Shown here in pieces: positions 21,552 through 24,379 of a stretch of 24,379 nucleotides of DNA. The position numbers and the translations under genes were made by a program. The DNA is from Bacteroidota bacterium (GTDB taxonomy: Bacteria; Bacteroidota; Bacteroidia; Bacteroidales; VadinHA17), in assembly GCA_030593185.1 (NCBI GenBank), contig JAUVHQ010000003.1, positions 1-24,379 on the forward strand. Direction: 5' to 3'. The notes under the pieces were generated by a model. It made no database searches and was not told the DNA's origin. It saw nothing but the letters and a program-made list of their open reading frames with translations. Each line of letters opens with the position of its first letter. Position 1 is the first letter of the stretch.

Positions 21552-23984
21552 TTATTTATTATTACCTGCAGATAGCTTATTTTTTACATATTGTTCCAGC
21601 CATTGATCCTGTTCCCATAGCAGGTGAAGGATACTTTCTTTTGCTCTGTAGCTGTGGCTTTCTTTAGGTAACATCACCAATCTTACGGTGGCACCTAATC
21701 CTTTTAAGGCATTAAAGTAGCGATTGCTTTGCAAAGGATAAGTACCCGAATTGTTGTCAGCTTCACCATGTATCAGAAGCAAAGGGGTTTTCATCTTATT
21801 GGCGTGCATAAAAGGCGACATGATGTAATATACCTCAGGAGCCTCCCAATAGAAGCGCTCTTCACTCTGAAAACCAAACGGTGTTAGCGTTCTGTTATAG
21901 GCACCACTTCTGGCAATTCCCGCAGCAAACAGGTCGGAATGTGAAAGCAGATTGGCTACCATAAATGCTCCGTAACTATGCCCGCCTACAGCCACTCTAT
22001 TTCGGTCGATATATCCTAACTGATCTACCGCATCGATGGCGGCTCTTGCATTTGCAACTAACTGCTTACGGAAGGAATCGTTTGGTTCGGTATCGCCTTC
22101 ACCAACAATAGGAAAAGCAGCACCGTCCAATATCACATAACCTCTGGACACCCAGTAGATCGGAGAACCCCAATAAGGGTACGTGAACCTGTTCGGATTT
22201 TGTGTATTCTGTGCCGCACTGGATTTATCTTTATATTCCCTGGGATAAGCCCATAGAATCATCGGCATTTTTTCCCTCTTGTTTTTGTCATAACCTACAG
22301 GCAGATATAGGGTGCCAGAAAGTTCTAAACCATCTTCGCGTTTGTAAGTAATCACTTCTTTATGCACACTTTGAATACTTTTGAAAGGATTTTCGAAAAA
22401 AGTAAGTTGCTTTAGATTCTTACGTTTTAGATCTCTGAAATAGTAGTTGGGATATTCGCTCTTAGACTCAATGCGTACTAACAATTGGTTCTTTTCCGGA
22501 TCGTATTGTCTCAGATTTTCCAACTTGTCGGTATAATTAGACTGATAGAGTCGTTCCTTTTTCCGGGTCTTCAAATTGATCATATCTACAAAAGGGAATT
22601 GTCCCTTTTCTGAAAATCCATCACCTGTTAGAAAAGCATGATTTCCCTCTAGGGCTAAAACATAGCTACCCAGATCATTTCTTTTGGTAACGAAATCCCC
22701 TGGATCACTGTAGCGGTCTTGATAGTTTCGGTCTGAAATGACTTCAGGTTTTTGCGAAGCATTAGATGGGTTGAGAACATAGGTTTTGGTGTTTCGGGTG
22801 TTCCACCAATAATCATAGGCGATAGCCGTATTATCGTTACCCCATTGAATACTGGTAAAACGATTAATAGTTTTTAGGATACTTTTTGGATTGCCGTCAA
22901 AAGGGGCTTCCAACTGAAAAATTTCATCACGATATTCCACTTTGTTTGCCGGGTCGCCATCATCGAGCGCTTCGGCGTATACTAGTGTTGCAGGTTTGTC
23001 GCTACGCCAACTGAGATTTCTCCTGCCTTTTCTGGTAGCCATAAACCCTTTAGGAACATCTTCAATAAGCGGTACTTCTAATACAGTTTCAACTTGTTTG
23101 GCATCCTTGGTGTAAATGGTAGTTTTTGAAGGAAAACGTCTATAAGGAACCAAATATGAAAATGGTTTTTCTACCGTACTTAACATCACATAGTTGCCAT
23201 CGGGCGAAAAGCTGATACCGAGGTACATGGCGCTGCCAAGCCACTTTTCTTTAGTGCCATCGACCGATACTTTGAAAATCTCGGAGAGTGCTAATTGTTC
23301 AAAGTTGTGTTCGTCTATTTTACCTTTTAATAGGTCTTGATAAGTCCTGTTTTGTGCTTTTTTGCCATCACTTACTGAAACGGTTGGGCCTGTAGGAATC
23401 ACTTTATCGTTATCAATTAAATCTTTTCTTCCCTCAGAAACCAATTTCACCAATAAAGATTGACTATCTTCAAACCAATTGATTACATCTCTCAGGTTGG
23501 CATTAACACGGGCCTCTGTAAGCTTGGTAACTGATGCACTCTGCAAGTCCAGAACCCATACTTCTACACCTTTTGAAGCCGTATTGGTCAAAGCAATTTT
23601 TTTCTGATCCGGGGACCAAGTGAAATTAGTCAAGCACGGGTTTTGCGGTAGCCCTTTCACTGGTTTTACAGCAGCGTTCTTCTGCTTGATATTTTTGATT
23701 TTAACATTGTTGAAATAGGTAACTCTGCTACCTATATTGGTCTTAGGATCGATACGCAGGCCTCCCAGGCGAAGCTCCTCTTTTGATAGTTCTTCTATGG
23801 TTTTATAAGCATCACGGTACAATAGCACCATGTATTCTTTATTGTCATCTAAAAGAACAGATGGAGCAAGTTGTACGTCTACAAGATCTATAATCTCTTC
23901 TGGTGGTTTTTGATAGGTAATGTTTTCTTGCGCGTTTGCGTTTGAAATGAAGAAGAACAGTACCAGATAAACGAATCGTCTCAT
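21552..23984 (-). CDS. Exported S9-family prolyl oligopeptidase (glutamyl endopeptidase-like)
   Basis: This 810-aa protein has a signal peptide (MRRFVYLVLFFFISNANA, cleavage probably before QE). A beta-propeller of WSPDQKK/FSPDGNY-type repeats follows (about 110-560), and then an alpha/beta-hydrolase domain (about 570-800). The catalytic triad is Ser670 in GGHSYGAFM, Asp743 in IHGEADNNSG and His777 in KESHSYR. The C-terminal part resembles the plant chloroplast glutamyl endopeptidase group (S9D) more than dipeptidyl peptidase IV. It probably degrades short peptides in the periplasm. It stands alone. The 395-bp upstream region carries the palindromic 12-bp repeat seen also upstream of the deacetylase gene. 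Confidence 0.92.
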   Translation of the reverse strand: MRRFVYLVLFFFISNANAQENITYQKPPEEIIDLVDVQLAPSVLLDDNKEYMVLLYRDAYKTIEELSKEELRLGGLRIDPKTNIGSRVTYFNNVKIKNIKQKNAAVKPVKGLPQNPCLTNFTWSPDQKKIALTNTASKGVEVWVLDLQSASVTKLTEARVNANLRDVINWFEDSQSLLVKLVSEGRKDLIDNDKVIPTGPTVSVSDGKKAQNRTYQDLLKGKIDEHNFEQLALSEIFKVSVDGTKEKWLGSAMYLGISFSPDGNYVMLSTVEKPFSYLVPYRRFPSKTTIYTKDAKQVETVLEVPLIEDVPKGFMATRKGRRNLSWRSDKPATLVYAEALDDGDPANKVEYRDEIFQLEAPFDGNPKSILKTINRFTSIQWGNDNTAIAYDYWWNTRNTKTYVLNPSNASQKPEVISDRNYQDRYSDPGDFVTKRNDLGSYVLALEGNHAFLTGDGFSEKGQFPFVDMINLKTRKKERLYQSNYTDKLENLRQYDPEKNQLLVRIESKSEYPNYYFRDLKRKNLKQLTFFENPFKSIQSVHKEVITYKREDGLELSGTLYLPVGYDKNKREKMPMILWAYPREYKDKSSAAQNTQNPNRFTYPYWGSPIYWVSRGYVILDGAAFPIVGEGDTEPNDSFRKQLVANARAAIDAVDQLGYIDRNRVAVGGHSYGAFMVANLLSHSDLFAAGIARSGAYNRTLTPFGFQSEERFYWEAPEVYYIMSPFMHANKMKTPLLLIHGEADNNSGTYPLQSNRYFNALKGLGATVRLVMLPKESHSYRAKESILHLLWEQDQWLEQYVKNKLSAGNNK

Positions 23985-24379
23985 AATAAGTTTGTTTTTA
24001 TTTGCAGATAATGTTTGCGTATGTGTAAACTCACATATATTTTAACTATCCACTTATTTTTAACTAAATATATATCTTGAAATTAAATGCCAAATCGCCT
24101 ATCTGTATATAAAAAGATCCCTGGTAAAAACAGAAATTAACTATGTAGTGTTAATTAGTAAAGATTTAGATTTTTACAAGTTACACATAATTTTGTACAA
24201 ATTAATATATCACCACAACCGAAATGGAATTAATATATCGTGTAGATTTATATTTTGTAAAAGAATAACGTTATTAATTACGTTATTAATAACGTAATTA
24301 ACTGTTTCTTTACGTGCACAATCACAACTATCTGTCAGGTTTATACTGAGTTTACCTGATCGGTGCATGTGATACTTAA
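23985..24379. other. 395-bp AT-rich upstream region of the S9 peptidase
   Basis: No gene is recognisable. The stretch is rich in A and T and contains a perfect 28-bp palindrome (24274-24301). No TAnnTTTG box was found on the - strand close to the peptidase start. Confidence 0.6.
24266..24301. repeat. ACGTTATTAAT repeat forming a perfect 28-bp palindrome
   Basis: Units ACGTTATTAATT (24268-24279) and ACGTTATTAAT (24280-24290) continue into AACGTAATTAA. Positions 24274-24301 read identically on both strands. The unit is the same as at 4049-4072. Confidence 0.85.

Overview
The window looks like chromosomal DNA of an anaerobic member of the Bacteroidota, probably Bacteroidales/Marinilabiliales-like. 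The evidence is AT-rich spacers, several TAnnTTTG boxes (the Bacteroidota -7 promoter element) close to start codons, few clear Shine-Dalgarno sites, and gene types common in that phylum: a FucP-type transporter, an S9 peptidase, Tat-exported oxidoreductases, and an HcpR-like Crp/Fnr regulator next to a ferredoxin. The lineage is an inference; there is no rRNA or other marker gene here.

Layout, left to right. (1) 2-2943, + strand: two tandem aconitase/isopropylmalate-dehydratase proteins, each with the large and small subunits fused; the first is cut by the window edge. (2) 2958-3893, - strand: an exported YdjC/ChbG-type deacetylase. (3) 3894-4577: a gene-free, repeat-rich spacer. (4) 4578-11901, + strand: aprB-aprA-qmoA-qmoB-qmoC, a complete set for the APS reductase / quinone-interacting membrane oxidoreductase branch of dissimilatory sulfur metabolism, without sat or dsr in the window. 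(5) 12075-15684, - strand: FucP-like sugar transporter, secreted cyclophilin, DnaQ-like exonuclease and a Crp/Fnr regulator. (6) 15788-16669, + strand: a ferredoxin-type protein divergent from that regulator, with a perfect 16-bp palindrome between them. (7) 16720-18237, - strand: a Tat-exported aldo/keto reductase. (8) 18525-19253, - strand: an AhpD-like protein and a cupin. (9) 19507-20852, + strand: an AraC/GyrI-type regulator and a small membrane protein. (10) 21004-21474, - strand: a PH-domain-like membrane protein. (11) 21552-23984, - strand: an exported S9 glutamyl-endopeptidase-like peptidase.

How the genes work together. AprBA interconverts APS with sulfite plus AMP, and QmoABC links it to the menaquinone pool. 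The same module serves sulfate reducers (APS reduction) and green sulfur bacteria (sulfite oxidation), so the direction here cannot be read from this window. Its presence among Bacteroidota-type genes is the most notable biological content.

The other striking signal is non-coding. At about ten places the spacers hold short tandem repeats with a strict 7-bp (sometimes 8-bp) period but different unit sequences. Many touch a stop codon, and two blocks sit inside the apr-qmo cluster. A separate structured ~55-80 bp dispersed element (two copies) and a 12-bp palindromic ACGTTATTAAT repeat (two loci) add to the picture of a genome rich in uncharacterised intergenic repeat families.
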